Of a stretch of DNA of 64,000 bases, positions 15,996 through 23,604 are shown one piece after another; positions within the stretch are counted from its first letter, which is position 1; every line of letters begins with the position of its first letter. This DNA is from Sphingomonas sanxanigenens DSM 19645 = NX02. Its GTDB lineage: Bacteria > Pseudomonadota > Alphaproteobacteria > Sphingomonadales > Sphingomonadaceae. The stretch is taken from assembly GCF_000512205.2 (NCBI RefSeq), contig NZ_CP006644.1, positions 1,730,520 to 1,794,519 on the forward strand, in the 5' to 3' direction. The notes below the pieces were generated by a model, which was not told the DNA's origin, did not search any database, and was given only the letters and a program-made list of their open reading frames with translations. The translations under genes and the position numbers were made by a program.

Positions 15996-17243
15996 TTATT
16001 CCGCGGGCATCAGTTCCGCGCTCTCGGCCAGCGCATCCCCGGGCCGGCGCGGTGCGCGCAGCAGGAAGGCGGTGGAGAAGAAGGCGAGGGCAAGCAGCGC
16101 GGCGAAGGCGAGGAAGGCGGTGGCGAAGCTGCCGGTCGTGTCGGCGATGTTGCCGGCGAAGGGCGGGCCGAGGACCGCGAAGGTGGTCGCCATGGTCGCC
16201 ATCGCCGTCATGTCGCCCGCGATCGCCGCGCCGAAGTAGCGAAGCAGCAGGATGTGGGCGCTCAGCCACGAAAGCCCCCAGCCGATGCCGAACAGCACCG
16301 CAGCGCCGTAGACTGCCGGTTCGACGCGCACGAGGTAGAGCATCAGCATCGCCCCGCACTGCAGCGCGAGCCCGCCGACCAGCAGGTGCTTGGGCGCCAC
16401 CTTCTCGCTCAGCGCGCCGGTCACGCCCTTGGCGACGGTGCCGGCGAACGCCAGCAGGCTCATCGCGAAGGCGCCGGCGGTGGCGCCGACACCAAGGCTG
16501 GCGACATGCGCGACCAGCGCGGAGTGCATCGTGGTGACCACGGTCTGCACCACCATCATCGCGAAGGCGAGGATCAGGAACGAGGGGGTGAGCAGCGCCT
16601 GCCGCACTGTCCACGGCGAGGCGCCGGTTGCGCCATGGCCGCTTGCGCCGGCGTTGGTCACCTGCTCCACGCTTTCCACCTTCATCGCATCGCGGATGCC
16701 GACAAGGCAGATCAGTCCATAGATGAGCGCGAAGATCGCCATCACGATCCAGTGCATCCGCCAGCTGCCGCTGGCGCCGACGATCGTCTCGACGATCAGC
16801 GGCCCCGCGATGCCGCCGGCCGCCCCCGCCATGAAGTAGATGCCGATCATCCGCGCCGAGGTGTTGGGAAACCAGGTGGCGAGCAGATAGACCGCGGGGG
16901 AGGGGGCGATCAGCGAGAAGCCGATGCCCATCAGCGAGGTCGCGACGAAGAAGAAGCCGAGCGCCTGAATGCCCGAGGCGATGAAGAAGCCCACCGCCAG
17001 CACCAGCGCGCCGAACGCCATCGTCAGCCGCGTGCCGAACATCTTCATCATCATCGGCGGCAGCGGGCTGCTGAGCCCGCAGGCGAGGCCGAGCAGCGAG
17101 AAGCTGAAGCCCGCCGCTGCCTGCGACCAGCCCAGTTCGGCCACCATCGTGTAGAGCACATAGCCGAGCGACGTGAACGTCGTGGCCGTCACGAAGAAGA
17201 AGCCGAGCGACGAGATGATCATGACGAGTAGGTTGCGCGGCAT
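15996..17243 (-). CDS. Major facilitator superfamily transporter
   Basis: A 415-residue protein with twelve likely membrane segments and the usual central cytoplasmic loop (about residues 195-225, DAMKVESVEQV...). The pattern (MVAELGWSQAAAGFSFSLLGL, WFPNTSARMIGIYFMAGAAGG) recalls the oxalate/formate antiporter-like and organic anion branches of the MFS. ATG at 17243 follows TGGAGCG at proper spacing; the longer frame upstream lacks hydrophobic or signal features. It is first in the leftward cluster of oxygenase genes and behind a MarR gene, consistent with importing the aromatic or organic acid substrate. Confidence 0.85.
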   Translation of the reverse strand: MPRNLLVMIISSLGFFFVTATTFTSLGYVLYTMVAELGWSQAAAGFSFSLLGLACGLSSPLPPMMMKMFGTRLTMAFGALVLAVGFFIASGIQALGFFFVATSLMGIGFSLIAPSPAVYLLATWFPNTSARMIGIYFMAGAAGGIAGPLIVETIVGASGSWRMHWIVMAIFALIYGLICLVGIRDAMKVESVEQVTNAGASGHGATGASPWTVRQALLTPSFLILAFAMMVVQTVVTTMHSALVAHVASLGVGATAGAFAMSLLAFAGTVAKGVTGALSEKVAPKHLLVGGLALQCGAMLMLYLVRVEPAVYGAAVLFGIGWGLSWLSAHILLLRYFGAAIAGDMTAMATMATTFAVLGPPFAGNIADTTGSFATAFLAFAALLALAFFSTAFLLRAPRRPGDALAESAELMPAE

Positions 17244-17383
17244 AGCTCGCTCCAGAAGTGGCGCCCGTTCCGCCGGGATGCAAGCCCCGACGATTGCGGT
17301 GAAGCTGACACAGCGGTGCCACGCCGCTCTTGATGATCCGCGCAAGAAGAATTGACGGGCACGGCGCAATGCGTCCGCCGGGC

Positions 17384-17878
17384 TCAGCCCTTGCGCTGCA
17401 GCGCCTCCACGCGGGGGCGCTCCGCCGGCGGGATCAGCCCCTCCAGCACCCCCCAGAAGCCCGAGACCGAATCCTGCCCCGCCGCCGCATAGGCCACCGA
17501 CATCCGCTCCCGCAGAGCCTCGAACAATTCGGCCTCCAGCGCGACGCCCGCAGGCGTCAGCCGCAGCAGCCGCTGGCGGCGGTCGGTGGGTCCGGGGCGG
17601 CTTTCCACCAATCCGCGCTCGGCGAGTTCGTTGAGCACGCGGCCAAGCGACTGCTTGGTGATCGCGAGCAGCCCCAGCAGTTCGCTGACCGACAAGTTGG
17701 GGCTGCGCGCGATGAAATAGAGCGTGCGGTGGTGCGCGCGGCCCAGCCCCTGCTTCGCCAGCCCCTCATCGATGCCGCGATAGAGGTGGCTGTAGCCGAA
17801 ATAGAGAAGCTCCACGCCCCGGCGGATTTCCGCTTCGCGGAGGAAGAGCGCGGATGCGCCTTGATTTATGACAGCCAT
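17384..17878 (-). CDS. MarR-family regulator (PetP-like)
   Basis: A 164-residue winged-helix protein with the MarR order: an N-terminal dimer helix (GVELLYFGYSHLYRGIDEGL), the recognition region (LSVSELLGLLAITKQSLGRVLNELAERGLV), the wing (RPGPTDRRQRLLRLTPAG) and C-terminal dimer helices. The HHRTLYFIA..P motif resembles the PetP group of alphaproteobacterial MarR proteins. It is divergent from ilvE with 78 bases between, and lies upstream of the leftward transporter and oxygenase cluster in the same direction, separated from it by 140 bases. It could control either the cluster or ilvE; no operator was identified. Confidence 0.85.
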   Translation of the reverse strand: MAVINQGASALFLREAEIRRGVELLYFGYSHLYRGIDEGLAKQGLGRAHHRTLYFIARSPNLSVSELLGLLAITKQSLGRVLNELAERGLVESRPGPTDRRQRLLRLTPAGVALEAELFEALRERMSVAYAAAGQDSVSGFWGVLEGLIPPAERPRVEALQRKG

Positions 17879-17956
17879 ATTGACCTATTTTTCCGCGAAC
17901 TTTACATCCGCTCAAGCCCGAAACGGGCGCGCATTCGGATTCGGTAAGGATGGACG

Positions 17957-18847
17957 ATGGTCGATACCCGCACCTATGACGACCGTGATGGTTGGATCTG
18001 GTTCGACGGCAAGCTCGTGCCGTGGCGGGAGGCGAACATCCACGTACTGACGCATGGGCTGCATTATGCCTCCTCGGTATTCGAGGGGCAACGCGCGTAT
18101 GGCGGCACCATCTTCGCGCTGGCCAGGCATAGCGAGCGGCTGGTGAATTCGGCGCGCATCCTGGGGTTCGACCTGCCGTGGAGCGTCGCCGAGATCGATG
18201 CGGCCTGCATCGCGGTGATGCAGGCGAACGACCTGACCGACTGCTATCTGCGCCCGGTGGCGTGGCGCGGATCGGAGCAGTTGGGCGTCGCCGCGCAGGC
18301 GACGAAGCCGCATCTCGCGATCGCAGCGTGGCCATGGGGCGCCTATTTCGGCGAGGATGCGTTGGCGAAGGGGCTGCGGCTCGACATCGCCCCCTGGCGC
18401 CGCCCGGCGCCGCACACCGCCCCGGTTCATGCCAAGGCGTCGGGCCTCTACATGATCGCCACCATGTCCAAGCATCATGCCGAGGCGCGCGGCTTCAACG
18501 ACGCGCTGATGCTCGACTGGCGCGGGCAGGTGGCGGAGGCGACCGGCGCCAACGCCTTCTTCATCCGCGACAATGTGATCCACACGCCGACACCCGATTG
18601 TTTTCTGGATGGCATCACCCGCCAGACCGTGATCGAGATCGCGAGGAAGCGGGGCATCGCAGTGCAGGAACGCGCGATCTGGCCGGAGGAACTCGAGACG
18701 TTCGAGCAATTCTTCCTGACCGGCAGCGCCGCCGAAATCGCTCCGGTGGGGTCGGCAGGGCCATGGACGTTCGAAGTCGGCGCGCTGACCCGGCAGATCC
18801 AGAAGGACTATTCGGATCTCGTCAACGGCCGCGTCTCGAACGGGTAA
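17957..18847 (+). CDS. ilvE: Branched-chain amino acid aminotransferase
   Basis: A 296-residue class IV PLP enzyme that interconverts Leu, Ile and Val with their 2-oxo acids using glutamate. Visible are the N-terminal WIWFDGKLVPW, HGLHYASSVFEGQRAY (substrate loop), the PLP-binding lysine in HAKASGLYMIA, and EATGANAFFI plus the C-terminal FLTGSAAEIAPV. AAGGATGG gives the ribosome site for the ATG. It begins at a divergent promoter shared with the MarR gene and is followed at 17 bases by a small membrane protein gene. D-amino acid transaminase and ADC lyase are relatives, but the length and motifs favour BCAT. Confidence 0.92.
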   Translation: MVDTRTYDDRDGWIWFDGKLVPWREANIHVLTHGLHYASSVFEGQRAYGGTIFALARHSERLVNSARILGFDLPWSVAEIDAACIAVMQANDLTDCYLRPVAWRGSEQLGVAAQATKPHLAIAAWPWGAYFGEDALAKGLRLDIAPWRRPAPHTAPVHAKASGLYMIATMSKHHAEARGFNDALMLDWRGQVAEATGANAFFIRDNVIHTPTPDCFLDGITRQTVIEIARKRGIAVQERAIWPEELETFEQFFLTGSAAEIAPVGSAGPWTFEVGALTRQIQKDYSDLVNGRVSNG

Positions 18848-18864
18848 GCGGGGCACAATCGAAG

Positions 18865-19203
18865 ATGTCGGCCGTTATCGGGTGGATGACCGATGCTCTC
18901 GTCCATGTGCCGATCGCGGTCGGCGTGCAGCTTGCAAGCTGGGGCATCGGCCGCGCGATGGGCGTGCCCACCCGCGCCGGGCTGTGGCTCGGCGCCTTTG
19001 CCGGTGGCGCGGTGTGCGTCATGCGCGAAATCACCCAGCACGAATATCGCTGGATCGAGGCGTTCGGTGACGGGCGCCGCGCGAACATGGCGGGCTATGA
19101 GGGGTTGAAGGTCTGGGACTGGAACCGTCACTCGATCGAGGAGACGGTGCTGGCGGTCGCGGCCGTCGCCGCGGTGGCGCTGGTGGCCGGTCGCGGGCGC
19201 TGA
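18865..19203 (+). CDS. Small membrane protein of unknown function
   Basis: A 112-residue protein I do not recognise. It has a first hydrophobic stretch (MTDALVHVPIAVGVQLASWGIG through LWLGAFAGGAVCVMREI) and a C-terminal membrane segment (ETVLAVAAVAAVALVAG), with a short charged middle (HEYRWIEAFGDGRR...WDWNRHSIEE). It follows ilvE at 17 bases in the same direction and could be co-transcribed, although its ribosome site is weak. The middle motif MREITQHEYRWIE is reminiscent of small hypothetical proteins in other sphingomonads. A phage-like holin role was considered but nothing else supports it. Confidence 0.6.
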   Translation: MSAVIGWMTDALVHVPIAVGVQLASWGIGRAMGVPTRAGLWLGAFAGGAVCVMREITQHEYRWIEAFGDGRRANMAGYEGLKVWDWNRHSIEETVLAVAAVAAVALVAGRGR

Positions 19204-19285
19204 GCGGCGCGCGCGGAACAACCGGCCGCTCATTCCCGTTATCCTCGTTCCCGCGCCAAGCAGTCGCGGCAGCCCAGCGAGGATC

Positions 19286-20074
19286 ATGTCGGACCTGCCA
19301 GCCCCCATCGACTGCAGCATTTTCGATCCGCCCGAAGACGCCGTCGCATTCTACGCCGAAAGCCTCCGCCTGCTGAACGGCTGGGATGTGCCGTTCCTGC
19401 TGTCCGGCACATATGCGCTCACCTGCCACACCGGCGTGATCCGGCCGACCAAGGATATCGACATCTTCTGCAAGGCGGGCGATGCGCCGCGCCTGCTCGC
19501 CCATTTCAAGGAAGCCGGTTACCGCATCACCGTCGAGGACGACCGCTGGATCGGCAAGGTGTGGGACGGCGAGAATTTCTTCGACGTCATCTACAACATC
19601 TCCTCCGCCTCGATCCCGGTCACCGACAGCTGGTTCACCGAGGTCTATGAGGCGGACGTCTATGATCAGCGCGTGCGGATCACGCCGCCCACCGAATTCA
19701 TCCTCTCCAAGCTCTTCATCCAGGATCGCTACCGCTATGACGGCGCGGACGTCGCGCATGTGATCCTGCGCAAGCACGACGAGATCGATTGGCAGCGGCT
19801 GCTCTCGGCGATGGAGTTGCACTGGGAGGTGCTGCTGATCCATTTGCTGAACTTCCGCTTCATCTACCCCACCGAACGCGATCTGGTGCCGCGCTGGCTG
19901 TTCGACACGTTGATCGAGCGCGTCCGCGCGCAGGCGGAATTGCCGCCGGCCAATGTGAAGGTCTGCCGCGGCCGTCTGCTGTCGCCGCGCGACTATGTGG
20001 TCGACATCACCAATTGGGGTTTCGCCGATGTCGTCGGCAAGGGCCTGGAGGAAAAGCATGAGCGACATTTCTGA
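19286..20074 (+). CDS. Nucleotidyltransferase-fold protein, paired with a phosphoesterase
   Basis: A 262-residue protein with the minimal nucleotidyltransferase core near residues 36-62: LLSGTYALTCHTG followed by RPTKDIDIFCK, i.e. the helix-capping G(S/G) and the paired Asp residues that bind metal and NTP. A third carboxylate may be in NFFDVIYNIS. The C-terminal half is helical and has no recognised domain. Proteins of this kind add a nucleotide to protein, RNA or small molecules; the substrate is unknown. The downstream metallophosphoesterase gene starts inside it (17-base overlap), so the two are translated together and may act on the same substrate. Confidence 0.75.
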   Translation: MSDLPAPIDCSIFDPPEDAVAFYAESLRLLNGWDVPFLLSGTYALTCHTGVIRPTKDIDIFCKAGDAPRLLAHFKEAGYRITVEDDRWIGKVWDGENFFDVIYNISSASIPVTDSWFTEVYEADVYDQRVRITPPTEFILSKLFIQDRYRYDGADVAHVILRKHDEIDWQRLLSAMELHWEVLLIHLLNFRFIYPTERDLVPRWLFDTLIERVRAQAELPPANVKVCRGRLLSPRDYVVDITNWGFADVVGKGLEEKHERHF

Positions 20075-20786
20075 GCCGCTCCGCCTCGCGGCGATCGGCG
20101 ACCTGCACGTGACCGAGGACTCGCACCAGCGTTATCGCGCGCTGTTCGAGGAGATCTCGGAGAAGGCCGATGTGCTTGCGCTGTGCGGCGATCTCACGAA
20201 TTTCGGCAAGGCGAGCGAGGCGGAGGTGCTCGCCGAGGATTTGCGCGGCTGCACCATCCCCACCGTGGGCGTCCTCGGCAATCATGATTATGAATGCGGC
20301 GCGCCGGAAGAGGTCGTCCGTATCCTCCGGCAGGCGGGCGTGACCATTCTCGACGAGCAGGCGGTCGAGATCCAGGGTGTCGGCTTTGCCGGCGTGAAGG
20401 GGTTCGTCGGTGGCTTCGGCCGCGGCGAACTGGGCGGGTTCGGCGAGCGCGCGATCAAGGCGTTCGTCGAGGAATCGGTCAACGAAGCGCGCAAGCTGGA
20501 AAACGGCCTGCGCTCGCTGCGCACCGATCGCGCGGTGGCGGTGCTGCATTATGCGCCGATTCCGGAAACCGTGGCGGGCGAGCCGGCGGAGATCTTCCCC
20601 TTCCTCGGCTCCTCGCGCCTGGCCGACGCCGTCGATCGGTTCGACAATGTGAAGGCGGTGGTCCACGGCCATGCGCATCGCGGCACCTATGAGGGGCGTA
20701 CGCGGCGCGGCGTGCCGGTGTTCAACTGCGCGCAGTTCGTGGTGAACGAGCGGTTCGACCGTCCCTACGCGCTGCTGGAAATCTAG
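20058..20786 (+). CDS. Calcineurin-like metallophosphoesterase
   Basis: A 242-residue enzyme with the full set of dimetal motifs: GDLHV near residue 15, GDLTNFG, GNHDYE, and the later single His and GHAHRG near the C-terminus. Such enzymes hydrolyse phosphomono- or diesters, including cyclic nucleotides and nucleotidylated products. The ATG at 20058 is chosen because GGAGG precedes it; upstream starts lie deep in the nucleotidyltransferase gene. The two genes overlap by 17 bases, and its TAG overlaps the stop of the convergent TetR gene as CTAG. Opposing transfer and hydrolysis activities in one operon suggest a reversible modification, an inference only. Confidence 0.88.
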   Translation: MSDISEPLRLAAIGDLHVTEDSHQRYRALFEEISEKADVLALCGDLTNFGKASEAEVLAEDLRGCTIPTVGVLGNHDYECGAPEEVVRILRQAGVTILDEQAVEIQGVGFAGVKGFVGGFGRGELGGFGERAIKAFVEESVNEARKLENGLRSLRTDRAVAVLHYAPIPETVAGEPAEIFPFLGSSRLADAVDRFDNVKAVVHGHAHRGTYEGRTRRGVPVFNCAQFVVNERFDRPYALLEI

Positions 20787-21409
20787 GCGACGACCAGCCG
20801 GCGGTGCAACGCCGCCAGCGCATCGTCCGCCGCCACCGGCAGTGCGAGCAGCGCAAGGCCGTGCGCAGTGACGGCGCGCCAGCCTTGCGCGTCGATGCGC
20901 TGTTCCGACCAGTCGAGCATTGCCCCCGTCAGCAGGTGGACGAAGCAGCGCGCGAACGTCGCGACATTGGCATCCGCGCGGAACCGGCCGCTGGCGTCAG
21001 CCGCCGCAACCGCAGTGCGCCAGAAATCGATGCCGGGGTCGGCGTCCGGCTCGGCGTCTCTCTCGTCGGCCGAGGAACGATAGACCGCACCATAAAGCGC
21101 GCGATGGAAATGCGGATGGCGATCGAGGTCATCCGCCAGCAGGTCGACCGCGTCGAACAGCCTCAGCAGCGGATCCGCCGACCCGTGCGCGCGCAACCGC
21201 GACTCGAAACTCTCGCGCTGGTCCGCATAGAGCGCGGCGATCACACCGCGCTTCGATCCGAACAGATTATAGGGCGTGGCTTCCGCCACGCCCGCCTCTT
21301 CGGCCAGCCGCCGCATCGAAATGTCCGACGTCGCGAGGATCCGCCGCGCCGCATCGAGCAATGCCGCCCGCCGCTCGCTCTTCGCCTGTTCGCGCCGGCC
21401 CTGATTCAT
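20783..21409 (-). CDS. TetR-family transcriptional repressor
   Basis: A 208-residue protein with the TetR N-terminal helix-turn-helix (AALLDAARRILATSDISMRRLAEEAGVAEATPYNLFGSKRGVIAALY) and a helical ligand-binding C-terminal part. The ATG at 21409 is preferred; a GTG four codons upstream lies within an 18-bp palindrome that is probably its operator, which argues against translation starting there. No good ribosome site is present for either. It is divergent from the flavin monooxygenase operon and probably represses both units, being relieved by a hydrophobic substrate or product of that operon. Confidence 0.85.
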   Translation of the reverse strand: MNQGRREQAKSERRAALLDAARRILATSDISMRRLAEEAGVAEATPYNLFGSKRGVIAALYADQRESFESRLRAHGSADPLLRLFDAVDLLADDLDRHPHFHRALYGAVYRSSADERDAEPDADPGIDFWRTAVAAADASGRFRADANVATFARCFVHLLTGAMLDWSEQRIDAQGWRAVTAHGLALLALPVAADDALAALHRRLVVA

Positions 21410-21412
21410 CTG

Positions 21413-21430
21413 AGTTGCCACGTGGCAACT
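21413..21430. promoter_or_regulatory. Perfect 18-bp palindrome at the TetR start, candidate operator
   Basis: AGTTGCCACGTGGCAACT is symmetric over its whole length and begins 4 bases before the likely TetR start codon. Position and symmetry fit an autorepression site for the TetR protein. The same core GCCACGTGGC recurs next to the hemN start (56824-56833), so the core by itself is not unique in the window. Confidence 0.6.
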
Positions 21431-21458
21431 TTACCCAATCATCGCGCCTTGCAAAATA

Positions 21459-21474
21459 TTATAGCGCGCTATAA
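21459..21474. promoter_or_regulatory. Perfect 16-bp palindrome in the TetR/monooxygenase gap
   Basis: TTATAGCGCGCTATAA is perfectly symmetric and overlaps an AT-rich stretch (TATAAAAAT) that could be the -10 region for the rightward operon, 47 bases before its first start codon. It differs in sequence from the palindrome at the TetR start, so it may be a second operator for another regulator or a promoter with incidental symmetry. Confidence 0.5.
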
Positions 21475-21520
21475 AAATATGACGATGCCGGCACAGACCG
21501 GCCGCAGGTGGAGAGGGCAG

Positions 21521-22663
21521 ATGAAATTCTCGGCATGTTTCGAGGCGCAGATGGTCGATACCTCGCGTGAGAGCGAGCAACGGACCTTTCATGAAGCAGT
21601 GGAGCAGGCGGTCTATGCCGAGGACATGGGCTTGGATGGCATCTGGGCCGTCGAGCACCACGCGCTCACCCAATATTCGCACATGTCCTCGCCGGAGACG
21701 TTCCTGGCGTTCGTCGCGGGCAAGACCGATCGGATCCGCATCGGTCATGGCGTGATCTGCCTGCCGCCCGCGATGAACCATCCTGTGAAGGTGGCCGAAC
21801 GCGTCGCGACGCTGGACATATTGTCGCGCGGACGCGTCAATTTCGGGATCGGCAAGGGCGGCACCCAGCAGGAGGCGGGTACCTTCGGCTATGACTTCGC
21901 CGAGCTCCAGCCGATGATCGACGAGGCGATGTATCTGATCCCCAAGATCATGGTCGAGGACGAGATCGAGCATCACGGCAAATATATCGATATTCCGCGC
22001 CGGCCGATCCATCCCAAGCCGTGGCAGCAGCCGCACCCGCCGATGTTCATGGCGGCGACCCGCGAGGAATCGTTGATCAACGCCGCGTCGCGCGGGTTGG
22101 GCGGCATGATCCTGGGGTTCAGCAAGCCCGACGACACGGCGCGGCTCAACGCCGCCTATCGCGCCGCCTTCGCGCGCCGCGATCCGGCGCAGCAGGTGCC
22201 CTATGTCCCCAACGAATATCTCGCGGTCGGCTGCCCGATCATAGTCAGCGACGATCGCGAGAAGGCGCGCCGCATCGGCTTCCGCGGCCAGCGCTTCTTC
22301 GCTCAGGCGATCCATTACTGGTATGGCGGCGGCACCAAGCCCGAGGTCGAGGAACTCAGTTCGGAGGAACATGCCGCCGAAGTGAAGAGGGTGGAGGCGG
22401 CGACGATCGCCTATCTCAACGAGGCGCAGATCCCGGTCACCCCGGCCGCGACCGACATGTACAATCTCGACCATGCCTATGGCACGCCCGCCGACGCGAT
22501 CGCGCATATCGAGCGGCTGGAAGCAGCGGGGGCGGACGAGGTGCTGATGCTGATGCAGATGGGCACCGTGCCGCACGAGGCGATCATGGAGACGCTGCGC
22601 CACCTGGGCGAGACGATCATTCCGCACTTCAGGGCGAAAGAAGCGCGGGCGAAGGCGGCCTGA
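21521..22663 (+). CDS. LLM-class flavin-dependent monooxygenase/oxidoreductase
   Basis: A 380-residue bacterial luciferase-like protein of the TIM-barrel LLM family, using reduced FMN or F420 and oxygen. Family stretches include EDMGLDGIWAVEHH, GKTDRIRIGHGVICLPPAMNHPV (flavin site), DILSRGRVNFGIGKGG and PPMFMAATREES. The ATG at 21521 has GGAGAGGGCAG just ahead; in-frame starts upstream lie in the promoter region. It is first in an operon with an esterase and an epoxide hydrolase-like gene and divergent from a TetR gene. A Baeyer-Villiger or similar oxygenation followed by ester hydrolysis is a reasonable reading of the trio. Confidence 0.87.
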   Translation: MKFSACFEAQMVDTSRESEQRTFHEAVEQAVYAEDMGLDGIWAVEHHALTQYSHMSSPETFLAFVAGKTDRIRIGHGVICLPPAMNHPVKVAERVATLDILSRGRVNFGIGKGGTQQEAGTFGYDFAELQPMIDEAMYLIPKIMVEDEIEHHGKYIDIPRRPIHPKPWQQPHPPMFMAATREESLINAASRGLGGMILGFSKPDDTARLNAAYRAAFARRDPAQQVPYVPNEYLAVGCPIIVSDDREKARRIGFRGQRFFAQAIHYWYGGGTKPEVEELSSEEHAAEVKRVEAATIAYLNEAQIPVTPAATDMYNLDHAYGTPADAIAHIERLEAAGADEVLMLMQMGTVPHEAIMETLRHLGETIIPHFRAKEARAKAA

Positions 22664-22677
22664 CGGAGCGCGGCGCG

Positions 22678-23604
22678 ATGTCGCTCACCCCCGCCGCACG
22701 CGCGATGCTGGACCAACTCACCGCGCAGAAGATCGACTGGAGCCGGATCGGCGCGGTCGAGTTCCGCCAGATGTCGGCGGCGATGGCCCAGCCAGCCGAC
22801 CCGGCCGATGGCGTCGAGACGCGGGATCTGGAAGCGGACGGCGTTCCCGTCCGCCTCTATCGCCGAACCGAGGCCGGCGATGCGCCCGAACCCGTGCTGC
22901 TGTTCCTCCACGGCGGCGGCTACATCGCCTGCTCGATCGACAGCCATGAGCGGCTGTGCAGCCGGCTTGCGCGGCTGGCGGGCTGCACGATCGTCTCGGT
23001 CGAGTATCGGCTCGCGCCCGAGCATGTGTTCCCGGCGGCGGTCGACGATGCGTGGACGGCGCTGAACTGGCTGGCGCGAGAGGCGGTTGCGCTCGGCGTT
23101 GATCCGGCGCGCATCGCAGTGGGCGGTGACAGCGCCGGCGGCACCCTGGCGACGGTCGCGGCGATCCGCGCGCGCGACGCGGGCGGGCCGGGACTGGTCC
23201 ATCAGTTGCTGATCTATCCGGGGGCCGATCTCGTCGAGCAAACCGAATCGCGCCGCGCCTTCGCCGAGGGCTATTTTCTCGACGCCGATTTTTCCGAACT
23301 CTGCCTCAACGCGTATCTGCCTCGGCGCGAGGACCGCGCGCACCCCTGGGTGTCGCCGTCACGCACGGCATCGCTCGCCGGGCTGCCGCCGGCGACGATC
23401 CTCACCGCCGAATGCGATCCGCTCCGCGACGAAGGGCGGGACTATGGGTTGCGGCTGCGCGCCGCCGGCGTCGCAGTGGATGGCCGGACCTATCCCGGCA
23501 TGTTCCACGGCTTCGTCAGCATGTTCGGCGTGTTGCCGGAAGCGGATGCGGCGGTGGCCGATGCCGCCGCGGCGCTGGCCCAGGCCTTTGGAGACCGCGC
23601 ATGA
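22678..23604 (+). CDS. Alpha/beta hydrolase, HSL-type esterase
   Basis: A 308-residue esterase of the hormone-sensitive-lipase (bacterial family IV) group. The oxyanion motif is LFLHGGGYIACS, the nucleophile elbow is GGDSAGGTLA, the acid lies in ECDPLRDEG and the catalytic His in MFHGFVS. Such enzymes hydrolyse short-chain esters or lactones in the cytoplasm. It starts 15 bases after the monooxygenase stop with GGAGCG upstream, and its stop overlaps the next start as ATGA, so it is in the middle of a three-gene operon. It would be suited to opening an ester or lactone formed by the monooxygenase. Confidence 0.92.
   Translation: MSLTPAARAMLDQLTAQKIDWSRIGAVEFRQMSAAMAQPADPADGVETRDLEADGVPVRLYRRTEAGDAPEPVLLFLHGGGYIACSIDSHERLCSRLARLAGCTIVSVEYRLAPEHVFPAAVDDAWTALNWLAREAVALGVDPARIAVGGDSAGGTLATVAAIRARDAGGPGLVHQLLIYPGADLVEQTESRRAFAEGYFLDADFSELCLNAYLPRREDRAHPWVSPSRTASLAGLPPATILTAECDPLRDEGRDYGLRLRAAGVAVDGRTYPGMFHGFVSMFGVLPEADAAVADAAAALAQAFGDRA

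Noticed and set aside
18865-19203. Small membrane protein after ilvE read as a phage holin
   Set aside because: It has two membrane segments, but no endolysin or other phage gene is near and the middle part is not holin-like.
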